The notes: a model not told the origin generated them from the sequence alone. Positions 43,827-53,953 are shown, numbered from the stretch's first letter. The stretch is DNA of 64,000 bases from Planctomycetota bacterium (GCA_028291545.1 JAQGHR010000157.1:62001-126000), one strand, 5' to 3'. A program made the numbers and translations.

Positions 43827-43836
43827 GAGGATTCCC

Positions 43837-45153
43837 GTGAGAGCCGTCGACATAATTCGCAAGAAGCGAGACGGTCACCGGCTCGACACCGACGAGATCG
43901 GCTGGATGATCGGCGGAATCGCGTCGGGAGAGGTCGCCGATTATCAGTGGTCGGCCCTGTTGATGGCGATTGTCTGGCGAGGGATGGACGATCGTGAGAC
44001 CGCCGATCTGACGGGCGCCATGATGCGGTCCGGCTCCATTGTCGACCTGTCCGAAACGCCGGGACTCAAGATCGACAAGCACTCCACCGGTGGCGTGGGA
44101 GATAAGACATCGCTCATTCTCGCACCGATCGCCGCTGCGTGTGGGGTCCCGGTCCCCATGGTCTCGGGCCGCGGTCTGGGCCATACGGGAGGCACGCTCG
44201 ATAAACTCGAAGCCATTCCTGGGTTCCGGGTCGACCTGGATCTTGACCGCTACAGGCAGATCTTGAACAGGTGCGGCCTTGTTCTGATCGGGCAGACGGC
44301 GGAGATTGCCCCGGCGGACAAGCGGCTGTATGCCCTGCGCGACGCGACCGGTACGGTCGAATCGATCGCGCTGATCTCGGCCTCCATCATGTCGAAAAAG
44401 CTTGCCGAGGGAATTGATGGTCTTGTCCTCGACGTCAAGACAGGTAACGGCGCGTTCATGGAACGGCTCGAAGATTCGCGAGCATTGGCCGAGGCCATGT
44501 GTGCGATTGGCCGGGGGCTCGGAAAACGTGTGGTGGCGCTGATCACCAGGATGGATCAACCCCTGGGTCGCGCCGTTGGCAATGCCGTGGAAGTCGCGGA
44601 GTGCGTCGAGTCGCTACGTGGGCACGGTCCGGCCGATCTCGTCGATCTCTCGGTCGAACTCGCGGCGGAAATGGTCTTGATGGGCGAGAAGTCGAGAACG
44701 CTGGACGAAGCCCGCGCACTCTGCCGGCGGGTCATCGACGACGGTTCCGCTCTGGACCGATTCCAGCGCGTGGTCGAAGCCCAGGGAGGCGATCCCAGAG
44801 TCATCGACGATCTCTCGCTCCTCCCGAAAGCAAGATTCGGCTCCGACGTTCTCGCTCATGAGACCGGGTTTGTCCACTCCCTCGCGGCCAGACCGATTGG
44901 CGTGGCGACCATGCTCCTTGGCGCGGGCCGGGCGCGTGTCGATTCAACGATCGAGCCGGCCGTGGGTGTGACCCTCCACAAAAAGGTCGGCGATCACGTC
45001 CAGGCGGGCGAACGTCTCTGCACGATCCTGGCCAACCACGAAGGTAGTGCCTTTGAGCGGGCGAAATCGATGGTTCAGGCGGCGTATGTCCTTGGTGAAG
45101 TCCCGGTCGTGGTCCCGCATCTGATCGTCGAGCGATTGCGAGAGGAGAGATGA
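43837..45153 (+). CDS. Pyrimidine-nucleoside / thymidine phosphorylase
   Basis: 438 residues from a GTG with TAGGAGG 6 nt upstream, the SD overlapping the upp stop. Hallmarks are DEIGWMIGGIASGEVADYQ, the phosphate-binding KHSTGGVGDKTSLILAP, GRGLGHTGGTLDKLEAIPG, and the GLVLDVKTGNGAFM region; the C-terminal domain has VGVTLHKKVGDHVQAGE. It cleaves uridine/thymidine with phosphate to base plus (deoxy)ribose-1-phosphate in the cytosol. The length and sequence fit PdpP/DeoA; I leave open which pyrimidines it prefers. Second gene of the salvage operon. Confidence 0.95.
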   Translation: MRAVDIIRKKRDGHRLDTDEIGWMIGGIASGEVADYQWSALLMAIVWRGMDDRETADLTGAMMRSGSIVDLSETPGLKIDKHSTGGVGDKTSLILAPIAAACGVPVPMVSGRGLGHTGGTLDKLEAIPGFRVDLDLDRYRQILNRCGLVLIGQTAEIAPADKRLYALRDATGTVESIALISASIMSKKLAEGIDGLVLDVKTGNGAFMERLEDSRALAEAMCAIGRGLGKRVVALITRMDQPLGRAVGNAVEVAECVESLRGHGPADLVDLSVELAAEMVLMGEKSRTLDEARALCRRVIDDGSALDRFQRVVEAQGGDPRVIDDLSLLPKARFGSDVLAHETGFVHSLAARPIGVATMLLGAGRARVDSTIEPAVGVTLHKKVGDHVQAGERLCTILANHEGSAFERAKSMVQAAYVLGEVPVVVPHLIVERLREER

Positions 45154-45461
45154 TGGCCAGGCTAAGCACAAGTGTGAGTGGATCTCTCCGGCTGTTCGCG
45201 TTCTTCATCGCGAATGGCACCCTGTGCGACGAGATCATGGGAGACATCGACTATGACGATGTCCTCACCGATCCGAGCACACTGGAGCGAATGTTTGCGA
45301 TCTTCGCGAACGTACTCGAACTTGATGATGAGGGGCGTGTTTTGAACGACGATGTGGCCACGAGAAGGGCCGCACAGTGGTTGCGGAAGAGTTACGACCG
45401 GAATGGGTACGTCGTCGAGCCTGCGTTTGAGCCTTACGAACTGGAACTGCATCGGCCCTGA
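45150..45461 (+). CDS. Small acidic protein of unknown function
   Basis: 103 residues, start overlapping the phosphorylase stop by 4 bp (ATGA), with GAGGAGAG just upstream. Features are LFAFFIANGTLCDEIMGDIDY, ANVLELDDEGRVLNDD and RAAQWLRKSYD, which I believe belong to a small uncharacterised bacterial family of similar size. It is cytosolic. The tight coupling inside a nucleoside salvage operon is curious; nothing in the sequence shows a nucleotide-binding motif. Confidence 0.65.
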   Translation: MMARLSTSVSGSLRLFAFFIANGTLCDEIMGDIDYDDVLTDPSTLERMFAIFANVLELDDEGRVLNDDVATRRAAQWLRKSYDRNGYVVEPAFEPYELELHRP

Positions 45462-45490
45462 ACCAACTGCCATTTACCTGGGCGGTCTCC

Positions 45491-46762
45491 ATGTCTTCCG
45501 TCATCTCTCTGGACCGATTTCGAGGGTTTCTCGGGATCGCCGCGATCCTCGGCCTCGCGTTCTTGCTCTCCGAGAACCGTCGTGCGATCTCGAAACGGGT
45601 AGTCTTCTGGGGCCTGGCCTTGCAGTGGGGATTCGCGGTGCTTGTGCTCTGGATTCCAGCCGGGGCAAACGCGATGGAGAGCGCCGGAAACGCGATCAAG
45701 GCCGTGCTCGATAATGCCCTGGTGGGAGCACGCTTTGTCTTCGGGTCCAAACTCGTCGCCCCCGATGGCCCCGCGGGTTTCGTGTTCGCGTTCAGAATCC
45801 TACCGACCGTCATCTTCGTTGCCGCGCTTTCCGCGGTCCTCTATCACCTGGGGGTTATGCAGTGGGTCGTCCGCGCGTTCGCCAGGGTGATGGCTCGCTT
45901 GATGGGAGCAAGCGGGGCGGAGTCGTTGAATGTGGCTGCTTCGCTGTTCCTGGGTCAGACGGAGGCCCCGCTGACAATACGCCCTTACCTGCCGAGACTC
46001 ACGAGGTCGGAGTTGCTGACCGTCATGACCTCGGGCATGGCTCATGTTTCCGGCGGTGTGATGGCCGCGTATTTCGAGTTTGGAGTCTCGCCCAGGCACA
46101 TCCTCACGGCCGTGATCATGACGGCGCCGGGGACGATCCTCCTGGCCAAGATGCTCATCCCCGAGGCCGAGAAGCCGGAAACGCTCGGAACCGTGCGGGA
46201 AGACTCCGAGAGACCCGACACGAATCTTCTCGATGCCGCGTCCCGCGGAACACGCGAGGGGCTTAGCCTGGCGCTGAACATCGCGGCAATGCTCATCTCG
46301 TTCATCGCCCTGATCGCTCTCGTGAATGCCGGGCTCGGCCTCATCTCGGGTGGACTCGACCTGCTCGCCCCGAAATTGGGCCAGAGGCCGCCGAATTGGA
46401 ATCTCTCCCTTCAGTCAATCCTCGGAACATTCCTCGCCCCGGTGGCCTGGCTTCTGGGCGTCCCCTGGCGCGACTGTCAGGCGGTCGGAGGCCTGCTCGG
46501 GACGCGAACCGTCCTCAACGAGCTCATCGCCTTTGGCGATCTCGGCGCACTCAAGGACACGATCTCACCTCGTTCCTTCGTGATCTCGACTTTCGCCCTC
46601 TGCGGATTCGCGAATTTCAGCTCGATCGGCATTCAGCTCGGCGGGATCGGAGCGCTCGCGCCTGAACGTCGTCACGACCTCGCGCGGCTTGGGTTACGGG
46701 CTCTGTTGGCCGGGACGCTCGCAAACTTCTTGTCGGCCTGCATCGCGGGGATCTTGCTATGA
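45491..46762 (+). CDS. Concentrative nucleoside transporter (CNT family)
   Basis: 423 residues with about eight to ten helices. Family signatures are FLGQTEAPLTIRPYL (the GQTEAPL loop), MTSGMAHVSGGVMAAY, LNELIAFGDL and FALCGFANFSSIGIQLGGIGALAPERR, all typical of NupC/CNT. It is a proton- or sodium-coupled inner-membrane importer of nucleosides, which supplies the phosphorylases encoded on both sides. 29 bp after the small unknown gene; its stop overlaps the purine nucleoside phosphorylase start. Confidence 0.95.
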   Translation: MSSVISLDRFRGFLGIAAILGLAFLLSENRRAISKRVVFWGLALQWGFAVLVLWIPAGANAMESAGNAIKAVLDNALVGARFVFGSKLVAPDGPAGFVFAFRILPTVIFVAALSAVLYHLGVMQWVVRAFARVMARLMGASGAESLNVAASLFLGQTEAPLTIRPYLPRLTRSELLTVMTSGMAHVSGGVMAAYFEFGVSPRHILTAVIMTAPGTILLAKMLIPEAEKPETLGTVREDSERPDTNLLDAASRGTREGLSLALNIAAMLISFIALIALVNAGLGLISGGLDLLAPKLGQRPPNWNLSLQSILGTFLAPVAWLLGVPWRDCQAVGGLLGTRTVLNELIAFGDLGALKDTISPRSFVISTFALCGFANFSSIGIQLGGIGALAPERRHDLARLGLRALLAGTLANFLSACIAGILL

Positions 46763-47586
46763 AAACGGATGAGATCCAAGAGTGGGCCACCGAGGCGGCA
46801 CTGGCCATTGCCGAGCGAGTGCCCAGTTTTCCGCGACTTGCCGTGATCCTCGGCTCCGGCATGGGGGCGTTCGTCGACGAGCTGGGCGATCGGATTACCA
46901 TCCCCTACAGCTTGATCCCGCACTTCCCTGTCCCCACCGTGGCGGGCCATCGAGGGAACCTGGTCGTCGGCAGCCTTGGTGCCACTTATGTCGCCGCCAT
47001 ACAGGGCCGATGTCACTCCTACGAAGGACACGACCTGCGCACAGTCACTTTTCCGGTCCGCGTGCTCCAGTCACTGAGCGTGCGAACGCTCATTCTTACT
47101 GCCGCTACGGGGGGAATCCGCCCGGGGTTGGCACCGGGAGATCTGCTGGTATTGTCGGATCACCTGAATTTGATCGGCGGCAATCCCCTCCGCGGTCCGA
47201 ATGACGACCGATTGGGAACGCGGTTCCCGGATATGAGCGAGGTCTATTCGAAGCGGCTGCGATCCGTCGCGATGGTGGAGGCGAAGGCCCTTGGATTCAC
47301 CCTCCACGAGGGCGTTTATGCGTGCCTGCCCGGCCCAAGCTACGAGACTCCCGCCGAGATACGCATGCTTCGCAGTCTCGGAGCCGATGTCGTGGGCATG
47401 TCCACGGTGCCCGAGGCGATCGTCGCGAGACATGCGGGGATGGACGTGCTGGCATTCGCGATCGTCGCGAACGCGGCGGCTGGAATCTCGGACACGCCGA
47501 TCACACACCAGGAGGTGCTGGCTGCGGTCGCGGGAGCAGGTCCACGGCTAAGTTCTCTCATAGGGGCGGTGGTGGGGAAGCTCTGA
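46759..47586 (+). CDS. Purine nucleoside phosphorylase (PNP-I, trimeric type)
   Basis: 275 residues, overlapping the transporter stop by 4 bp. Blocks are VILGSGMGAFVDEL, HFPVPTVAGHRGNLVVG, GRCHSYEGHD, LTAATGG, LPGPSYETPAEIRMLR and GADVVGMSTVPEAIVARH. It splits purine nucleosides with phosphate in the cytosol. In most trimeric PNPs the base-contacting stretch reads TNAAGG and the ribose-contacting one GRFHxYEG; here they read TAATGG and GRCHSYEG, so specificity may be shifted. Last gene of the salvage operon, ending 5 bp before glcF. Confidence 0.95.
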   Translation: MKTDEIQEWATEAALAIAERVPSFPRLAVILGSGMGAFVDELGDRITIPYSLIPHFPVPTVAGHRGNLVVGSLGATYVAAIQGRCHSYEGHDLRTVTFPVRVLQSLSVRTLILTAATGGIRPGLAPGDLLVLSDHLNLIGGNPLRGPNDDRLGTRFPDMSEVYSKRLRSVAMVEAKALGFTLHEGVYACLPGPSYETPAEIRMLRSLGADVVGMSTVPEAIVARHAGMDVLAFAIVANAAAGISDTPITHQEVLAAVAGAGPRLSSLIGAVVGKL

Positions 47587-47591
47587 CGGGC

Positions 47592-48902
47592 TCAGTTCCC
47601 CGAATACGCCCGATCGAGCAAGTCCATCGGGTGCGCGATCGTCATCGCGCTCTCCCTCTCCTTGATCTTCCGAGCGATCTGCAGGATGCACCCGACATTC
47701 CCGGTGACGACCACGTCGGCCCCGGTGGCCTCGATGAAGTCCATCTTGCGGCGGCCGAGTTGCTCGGACATCTCGGGTTGCGTCAGGTTGTACGTGCCCG
47801 CCGCGCCGCAGCAGATCTCGGATTCCTCCAGCGGAACGAGCTCGACGCCAGGAATCATCTGCAAGAGTTGCCTGGGTTGAGAGCGAATCTGCTGAGCGTG
47901 GCAGAGGTGGCAGGCATCGTGGTAGACGACCTTCGTGTTGAGCGGATTCGTCGGCGGGATCGGACCGAGCTGGACGAGGAATTCGGAAACGTCGCGGACC
48001 TTGTTAACGAACGCCTTGGCGGCATCATGCTCGGGACCGGAAAGGAGATGAGCGTAGTCCTTCAGCATCGCCCCGCAGCCGGCGGCGTTGACGATGATGG
48101 CGTCGAAATCGTCGGGCCGAAAGGTGGCGATATTTTTCCGGGCGAACTCCAGGGCAGGGGCTTCCGATCCTGAATGATAATGGATCGCGCCACAGCACGC
48201 TTGCTCGCGAGGAATAACGACCTCGCAGCCGTTGTGCTGGAGGACGCGAGCCGTTGCCGCGTTGGTCTCGGGATACATCGCATCGGCCACGCAGCCGAGG
48301 AACAAGGCCACTCGGGCACGCTTCGGGCCGATGGGAGGCAAGACTTCCGGTAGCCGTGAGCCCGTGGCGCCGAGTTTCGGCAACATCGCCTGCATTCGTC
48401 GCACGGTTGGCGGGAGAAGCTTGGTCAGACCGATCTTGTCCATCAGATCCATCAAACCAAGCTTCTGCATGAGTCTCGCCGGGAAGAGCGCGGCGCGGAC
48501 GCGGCCGGAATAGGGAAAAAGGCGATGCAGGATCAACTTCTGGAGCAGACTTGTCCGGTTTCCACCCGTCGCGGATTGCTGCATCGCGACCTTGAACGGC
48601 TCGATGAGCTGGCCGTACTGGACGCCCGAGGGGCAGGCGGATTCACAGGCCCGGCAATCGAGACACAAGTCCAGATGCTTGCGCACCTCGTCACTCATGC
48701 CGAGGCGGCCGTCCGTCACGGCCCGCATGAGATAAATTCGGCCGCGAGGGCTGTCATTCTCGTTGCCGGTCTCGATATACGTGGGGCAACTCGCGGTGCA
48801 GAGGCCGCAATGAACACACTCCTGGAACCGTCGATAGTCGATCTTATCCGCAAGCCAGCCCAGGTCGATGCCGGGGTCCTGGACCTTCGCTTCGGTCGCC
48901 AT
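47592..48902 (-). CDS. glcF: Glycolate oxidase iron-sulfur subunit GlcF
   Basis: 436 residues. Two 4Fe-4S clusters are at about 27-40 (CVHCGLCTASCP) and 81-93 (CLDCRACESACPSG). Two CCG domains follow, including FLGCVADAMYPETNAATARVL, QACCGAIHYHSG, YHDACHLCHAQ and EICCGAAGTYNLTQPEMS. It passes electrons from the flavin subunits of glycolate dehydrogenase to the quinone pool at the inner membrane. Last gene of the glc operon, 57 bp after glcE, convergent with the purine nucleoside phosphorylase gene. Confidence 0.96.
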   Translation of the reverse strand: MATEAKVQDPGIDLGWLADKIDYRRFQECVHCGLCTASCPTYIETGNENDSPRGRIYLMRAVTDGRLGMSDEVRKHLDLCLDCRACESACPSGVQYGQLIEPFKVAMQQSATGGNRTSLLQKLILHRLFPYSGRVRAALFPARLMQKLGLMDLMDKIGLTKLLPPTVRRMQAMLPKLGATGSRLPEVLPPIGPKRARVALFLGCVADAMYPETNAATARVLQHNGCEVVIPREQACCGAIHYHSGSEAPALEFARKNIATFRPDDFDAIIVNAAGCGAMLKDYAHLLSGPEHDAAKAFVNKVRDVSEFLVQLGPIPPTNPLNTKVVYHDACHLCHAQQIRSQPRQLLQMIPGVELVPLEESEICCGAAGTYNLTQPEMSEQLGRRKMDFIEATGADVVVTGNVGCILQIARKIKERESAMTIAHPMDLLDRAYSGN

Positions 48903-48959
48903 ATGCTGGCCGTCCTCGGTGGGGCGGGTGGGTTTCGCTTGGACTGCAGGCGGGCATGT

Positions 48960-50276
48960 TCAAATTGTACCCACGAATCGCCCGGGATTCATCACTCCGG
49001 CGGGGTCGAGTGCGCCTTTGATCTTCTCCATGATCGCCCAGTCGCCGCGACGATCGCCCCAGACCTTCAGGCGGGCTTTCCATTCAATCGGGCAGCGGGA
49101 AAGGATCAACGAGCCGCCAAGTCGATCGGCCGCGTCGCGGAGGCGTTGGATCTCGCCCGTCCACGTCTCTTCGGGAAGGTCCAACGGGTTGGCGTGGGCG
49201 TGAATGATACCGCTACCCGCGTGTGCGACGGCGAGCCATCGGTCCAGTTGAAGCGATTCCAGAAAGGCCGAGACCGAGCCACGCCGAACCGAGGCAACAA
49301 AGCTGAGCGGGCTCTGCGAGGGGTGGTCCGAGGAGCCGTCGATAGACTCAATTCGATCGGCCGGAAAGCTTGAAATCGCGAGGAGTATCGCTCTCGTTAA
49401 CGAGTCTTCGCCCGTGGTGTGCGTCTCGATCTTGCCTGCGGAGAGCTCGGCGGAGGCTCGCTGGACTTGCCAGGCGACAGACGCCGCGTTGTCCTCATAG
49501 CCGAGTACCAGCGTCCACATCCGCTCGCGAAGCCCGTGAGATCCTCGGTTCGCTTCGGCTTCAAGCAGGTAACCGGCCTCGGGGCTAAGGACGTCCATCA
49601 TCATCGGACGTGTGTCCGATGTGTTCATCCGCGCGAGGTCCGCCGCGAGGTCTCCAAGCCGTGAATATCCGGCGATTACCAGCGCCGACGCCTCCGGTTT
49701 TGGCCTCACCTTCAGCGTCATCTGGGTGATTATGCCGAGCGCGCCCATCGAGCCGGTCAGAAGCTTTGGAAAGTCATAACCCGCCACGTTCTTGACGACC
49801 CGGCCGCCGCCCTTGACCCCTTTTCCGTCGGCCGTGACGAAACTCACCCCGATGATCATGTCCCGGGGACGACCCCATCCGAATCGGCGAGGTCCGCAGG
49901 TGTTCGTGGCATAAATCCCACCAAGAGTGGCACTATCGGGATGCGGCGCATCAAGCGGTAGGAATTGGCCCTCGGTCGCGAGGACTTCCTGAAGCTTTGC
50001 GAGTGTGATTCCCGAGCCCACGGTAATCGTCATGTCGGCGGCGGGATAATCGATGACGGAATTGAGCGCGGTCGTATCAAGTGCGACTCCCGGCCGTCGC
50101 GGGATGCCCCCATAATCGAGCGCGGTCTTGCCGCCCTGGGGATAGATGGCGAGTCCTTCGGCCGCGCGACGACGCACGATCTCTCGAAGGACCTCCACGG
50201 AGTCGGGGCGATCCACGGCGACGGCGCGGCGGCCATCGCCCAGCGGGGGGGCGTCGGAAGACTCGGGCCAGTCCAA
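48960..50276 (-). CDS. glcE: Glycolate oxidase FAD-binding subunit GlcE
   Basis: 438 residues from a TTG start, which is uncertain. The FAD_binding_4 (PCMH) domain spans about 20-190: VDRPDSVEVLREIVRRRAAE, IYPQGGKTALD (a variant of the usual GxGT loop), DAPHPDSATLGGIYATNTCGPRRFG and GGRVVKNVAGYDFPKLLTGS. The C-terminal half is the FAD-oxidase cap. With GlcD and GlcF it forms glycolate dehydrogenase. It is separated from glcD by the sensor kinase and an unknown gene, but lies in the same direction. Confidence 0.92.
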   Translation of the reverse strand: MDWPESSDAPPLGDGRRAVAVDRPDSVEVLREIVRRRAAEGLAIYPQGGKTALDYGGIPRRPGVALDTTALNSVIDYPAADMTITVGSGITLAKLQEVLATEGQFLPLDAPHPDSATLGGIYATNTCGPRRFGWGRPRDMIIGVSFVTADGKGVKGGGRVVKNVAGYDFPKLLTGSMGALGIITQMTLKVRPKPEASALVIAGYSRLGDLAADLARMNTSDTRPMMMDVLSPEAGYLLEAEANRGSHGLRERMWTLVLGYEDNAASVAWQVQRASAELSAGKIETHTTGEDSLTRAILLAISSFPADRIESIDGSSDHPSQSPLSFVASVRRGSVSAFLESLQLDRWLAVAHAGSGIIHAHANPLDLPEETWTGEIQRLRDAADRLGGSLILSRCPIEWKARLKVWGDRRGDWAIMEKIKGALDPAGVMNPGRFVGTI

Positions 50277-50338
50277 GGGGCAAGACTCCAGGCGGCGATC
50301 TCTACGTTCAGGCTCGGCGGGCCAGGACTACTTGCATA

Positions 50339-53110
50339 TCACATCTCAAGCCCAGACGCGAGGGCCGAGCCATTCTCGCGAGCGGCCGGCTCCTTGGTCC
50401 GAACCCCCATTTTGAGCGGCAAGTGAACGGTAAACTTCGTTCCTTGGCAGGGTGTGGATTCGACTTCGATGCTCCCACCGTGGTCCTGAACGATCCCGTA
50501 CGAGATCGACAAACCCAGCCCGGTGCCGATGCCCACGGGCTTGGTGGTGAAAAACGGGTCGAAAATCCGCTCGCGAACTTCCGGAGGAATGCCCGAGCCG
50601 TAGTCCTCGACTTCGATCCGAACGCCGGAGGCCTCGGCCGAGGAGCGGATGGCGATGACGCCATTCTCATGGCTAGCGTCGATGGCATTCGACACGAGGT
50701 TCATGATCACCTGGTTGATCTTCGCCGGGAAGCATGCCACGGCGGGCAGGGGGTTGAGGTCGAGCTCGATCTTCACTTGCTTCTTCTTGGCATGGCCGAG
50801 CACGATATTGACCGTCGAATCAATCCCCGCATTCAGGTCCACCTCGTTCAGGTCGCTCTCATCCAGGCGAGCGAAAACGCGAAGATCCTTGACGATTTGC
50901 TGGATGCGCTTCAACCCGTCCCGCGTCCGATTCAGAAGTCCTGGCAGGTTCCCGAGGGTGTACTCCAGATCCACGTGCTCCCAGAGCGAGCGGATGGCCT
51001 TGAGCGACGCGGGTTGCGCGGCCTCGATCGCGGGATCGCATTCGCGGTAGAGGGCGATCAGTTCCGTCACCTCGGCAAGATCGCGCTGGAGGACGCAGAC
51101 ATTGTTGGAGACGAACGAGAGGGGGTTATTGATCTCATGCGCCACGCCCGCCACCATCTCGCCCAATCCAGCGAGCTTCGCGGTCGAGACCATGCGACTC
51201 TGGGCCTGCTTGAGATCCTGGTGAGCCTTTCGTTCGGAACGCGCCATCTCCTGGAGCTTGACGTTTTGTTCGAGAAGCTGCGCCTCGGACAGTTTCCGCG
51301 AGGTGATGTCCGAGAGCGAACCGGCCATCCGCGTCGCGCGATCCTGCCGGTCCCAGAGCGCCTGCCCTCGCGCATGGAACCAGTGATACTCATTCGACTT
51401 CGTCAGGATACGATACTCGATATCGAACGGGACACGGTCCTTGATGTGACTGAGGACCCTCTCCTGCACACGATCGACGTCGTCGGGGTGAACCCGGGCT
51501 ATATGCATGTCGACGGAGTTTGGGAGCTCGTGGTCCAGGAAACCGAGTAGCTCCTTGAATCGTGGCGAGTAATAGATCTCATCCGTAACAATGTTCCAAT
51601 CCCACAAACCGTCGTTGGAGCCGCGTACGGCAAGCGCGAATCGCTCCTCGCTCCGAGCCAGTTCCTCCTCGGCACGCTTCTTCCCGGTCACGTCCCAGAA
51701 AATTCCCTGAATGCCCGTGACCGCGCCGTCCGTATCGAGCAAGGGTGACTTGATCACCTGGACATAATGGATCTGGCCGTCCGGTGTGATATGTTTCTCG
51801 ACGGTCTCATAAGGCGTACGGTTTCGTACCACGTCCTGGTCGTCGTTTCGATACTTGTCGGCCAGTTCAGGCGGAAAGAAATCAGCGTCGGTCTTTCCCA
51901 GAATTTCCTCGGCGGTTTTTCCGACGGTGGCGCAGAACCGGCGGTTGACGAAGCTGAAACGCTCGTCGGTGCCCTTGCGAAAGATATTCTGGGGGAGCGT
52001 TTCCACGAGGGAGTGGTAGAGGACCTCGGAATCGCCCAGCGCCCGCTCGGCCTTTTCGCGCTCGGCGAGCTCCGATTCGAGCGTGACTCGCAGCTTCGCG
52101 TGGCTTGAGTTAATGGAAAATGCGAGGATCGTGGCGGCGATCAGGGCCAGCATGATCGCGGCTGCGCCATAGAGCCAGACTCGGTATTCTCGGACGGCGT
52201 CGGTGAGATTGACGTGCTCGTCATGCTGGTAGGGGGGGAGCCTCAGGTCCCGGAGCATCTGGCGCACCGAGCTGTAGATCATCGGCGTCGTCCAGCCGGA
52301 GGAGTGCGCGGCGATCACCGCCGGGTCGTCGGGGGGCAGCTTCAGGAGTGCGATCACAACCTTACGAGAGAGATCCTCGGGAGTGGCTTTGAGGGCTGTC
52401 AACGGCCACTCTGGCGCGAGAGGCGTGGTGCTTGGGAGCGGATAGTCCGCAATGTCGGCCCGGGGTTCGAGGACTCGCAACCGGGTCGCATCGACCGGGC
52501 CCAGGAGGTCGGAGCGAATCGTCCCGCCATCGGCCGTGCCGTCGAGGAGGGAGCGGATGACGGCCTCCTGCGAGCCTGCGAACCGCAGTTCCGCGAAATC
52601 TCGGGCGGGGTTAATCCCCCGCCGGTAGAGTTCATGCCACGCCATGATCCAACCCCCGAAGGAGGTTCTCTCGACGGCGACGAATCTCTTGCCCCTGAGG
52701 TCGGATAGCTTCTGGATGCCCGTCCGATCGGCTCGACAGACAATCACGGCCCCCATCCGGTTCGAGGCAACGCCCCGGTCGAGTCGATTCAGCGTGAGCA
52801 GGTGCCTCGCGCCCTGGCGGATCTCCAGCTTGATATACTGAGCCGGGTCGGACAGGACGAAATCCACCTCACCTCGCTCGGCGGCGTCCTCGATCGAGTC
52901 GGCGGTCAGAGGGATAATGACGAAGGTGTTACCCGGCAACTCCGCTTCGAGGTAGCGGGCCGTCGGCGTCCAGAGTCGAAGAACCTCGCCCGCGTCCTCA
53001 TCGGCGAGGATGCCGATCTTGACGATGCGAGATGGCGCCCGCGACGGTGTCTGGGCGCGTGCGACGGTCGCAATATTGAGGAGAACGAGCAGGACGAGCA
53101 GTCGTCTCAT
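50339..53110 (-). CDS. PhnD-like sensor histidine kinase with two PAS domains
   Basis: 923 residues. Order: signal peptide 1-20; a PhnD-type periplasmic binding domain about 27-285 ([36 protein letters not shown]); one membrane helix about 309-332 ([19 protein letters not shown]); a PAS at 360-475 ([20 protein letters not shown]) and a second at 485-605 ([20 protein letters not shown]); a coiled coil; then HisKA with the H-box at His658 ([12 protein letters not shown]) and a HATPase ([19 protein letters not shown]). A PhnD sensor domain usually binds phosphate-, phosphonate- or similar anions, so it may sense an anion, perhaps glycolate or phosphoglycolate. No receiver is next door. Confidence 0.9.
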   Translation of the reverse strand: MRRLLVLLVLLNIATVARAQTPSRAPSRIVKIGILADEDAGEVLRLWTPTARYLEAELPGNTFVIIPLTADSIEDAAERGEVDFVLSDPAQYIKLEIRQGARHLLTLNRLDRGVASNRMGAVIVCRADRTGIQKLSDLRGKRFVAVERTSFGGWIMAWHELYRRGINPARDFAELRFAGSQEAVIRSLLDGTADGGTIRSDLLGPVDATRLRVLEPRADIADYPLPSTTPLAPEWPLTALKATPEDLSRKVVIALLKLPPDDPAVIAAHSSGWTTPMIYSSVRQMLRDLRLPPYQHDEHVNLTDAVREYRVWLYGAAAIMLALIAATILAFSINSSHAKLRVTLESELAEREKAERALGDSEVLYHSLVETLPQNIFRKGTDERFSFVNRRFCATVGKTAEEILGKTDADFFPPELADKYRNDDQDVVRNRTPYETVEKHITPDGQIHYVQVIKSPLLDTDGAVTGIQGIFWDVTGKKRAEEELARSEERFALAVRGSNDGLWDWNIVTDEIYYSPRFKELLGFLDHELPNSVDMHIARVHPDDVDRVQERVLSHIKDRVPFDIEYRILTKSNEYHWFHARGQALWDRQDRATRMAGSLSDITSRKLSEAQLLEQNVKLQEMARSERKAHQDLKQAQSRMVSTAKLAGLGEMVAGVAHEINNPLSFVSNNVCVLQRDLAEVTELIALYRECDPAIEAAQPASLKAIRSLWEHVDLEYTLGNLPGLLNRTRDGLKRIQQIVKDLRVFARLDESDLNEVDLNAGIDSTVNIVLGHAKKKQVKIELDLNPLPAVACFPAKINQVIMNLVSNAIDASHENGVIAIRSSAEASGVRIEVEDYGSGIPPEVRERIFDPFFTTKPVGIGTGLGLSISYGIVQDHGGSIEVESTPCQGTKFTVHLPLKMGVRTKEPAARENGSALASGLEM

Positions 53111-53131
53111 GCGCTCACTCGCGGCCCCGCC

Positions 53132-53950
53132 TCAGTGCGGGCCGTCCGGGTGCAAGGGATCGGAGAAATAGCGGATGTCTTCGCCGGAAAGGACACGATC
53201 GACGGCCTCTTGGACACGGCGAAGGGCGTCGACGGTCGCCGGGTCCGCGGCCGCCTCGGAGGGCGAGTCGGTCAAGAGAACTTGCCCTTCGAAGGCGAGG
53301 CGGTGGAGCGCATAGGCCAGACGTCGGTCCAGGTTGGCCGCGTTGCGGAGTTCATCCTCGAGGCAAACCAGCGCACCAAGTAGCTCGCTCACGACCGACG
53401 CCCCGATCGCTTCACCTCGGCGAATGGTCGCCAGAAACGCGGAAGGATCGTCGGTGCCAACCGAGGCGTGTCGAAAGATGGTCGCTTGAGAGGCCGAGGA
53501 TTCCGCGAGGGGAGGGGGATCGACCGACGGCGACCTGTCCGCGGTCTCTTCGTTCAGGCCGCGGAGGGATGAGTTCCAATCCGCGAGGTAATCCGGGTCG
53601 CTCGCCATCGCCTCCATGCTTTCGAGCATGTCGTGCTTGACCTCCACGGCTTCGGCGCGCAGGTGGGCTTCTTCGGATTCGATCACCATCTTCAGCAGTT
53701 CTTCGCAATACTCCTGCACGGTTGCCGCACCCGCCCGCACGGCCAGCGCCTCGGCGCGATCGAGCAGGCTTCCAGGAATATAGAGTGCGAGGAGTTGGGG
53801 CTCGGCGTGAGGATCCGGCGGCTTCACATCCCCGATTCGGTACAGCCCGGGGAGGCGTCGAAATCGGGAGTAGGGCGGCCTGTCGGGCACGAGAGCATCC
53901 TCGGACGAGGCGGTCCGTGAAGTCGAGATTCGATGAGGGGAGTAAGTCAC
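53132..53950 (-). CDS. Unknown protein in the glycolate operon
   Basis: 272 residues from a GTG start at 53950, 3 bp after glcD. I recognise no domain. Residues 1-55 are basic and low complexity (PPYSRFRRLPGLYRIGDVKPPDPH); 56-120 are helical with LALYIPGSLLDRAEALAVRAG, somewhat like a ribbon-helix-helix-type region and the Glu-rich VIESEEAHLRAEAVEVKHD; the C-terminal 100 residues are helical (LVCLEDELRNAANLDRRLAYALHRLA). No membrane segment, so cytosolic. Position between glcD and the sensor kinase suggests a role with either one. Confidence 0.7.
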   Translation of the reverse strand: MTYSPHRISTSRTASSEDALVPDRPPYSRFRRLPGLYRIGDVKPPDPHAEPQLLALYIPGSLLDRAEALAVRAGAATVQEYCEELLKMVIESEEAHLRAEAVEVKHDMLESMEAMASDPDYLADWNSSLRGLNEETADRSPSVDPPPLAESSASQATIFRHASVGTDDPSAFLATIRRGEAIGASVVSELLGALVCLEDELRNAANLDRRLAYALHRLAFEGQVLLTDSPSEAAADPATVDALRRVQEAVDRVLSGEDIRYFSDPLHPDGPH

Positions 53951-53953
53951 AAC

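Noticed and set aside
50081-51550. 489-codon plus-strand frame over the sensor kinase and glcE
   Set aside because: Antisense to the kinase core with its H-box and HATPase; no family resemblance.
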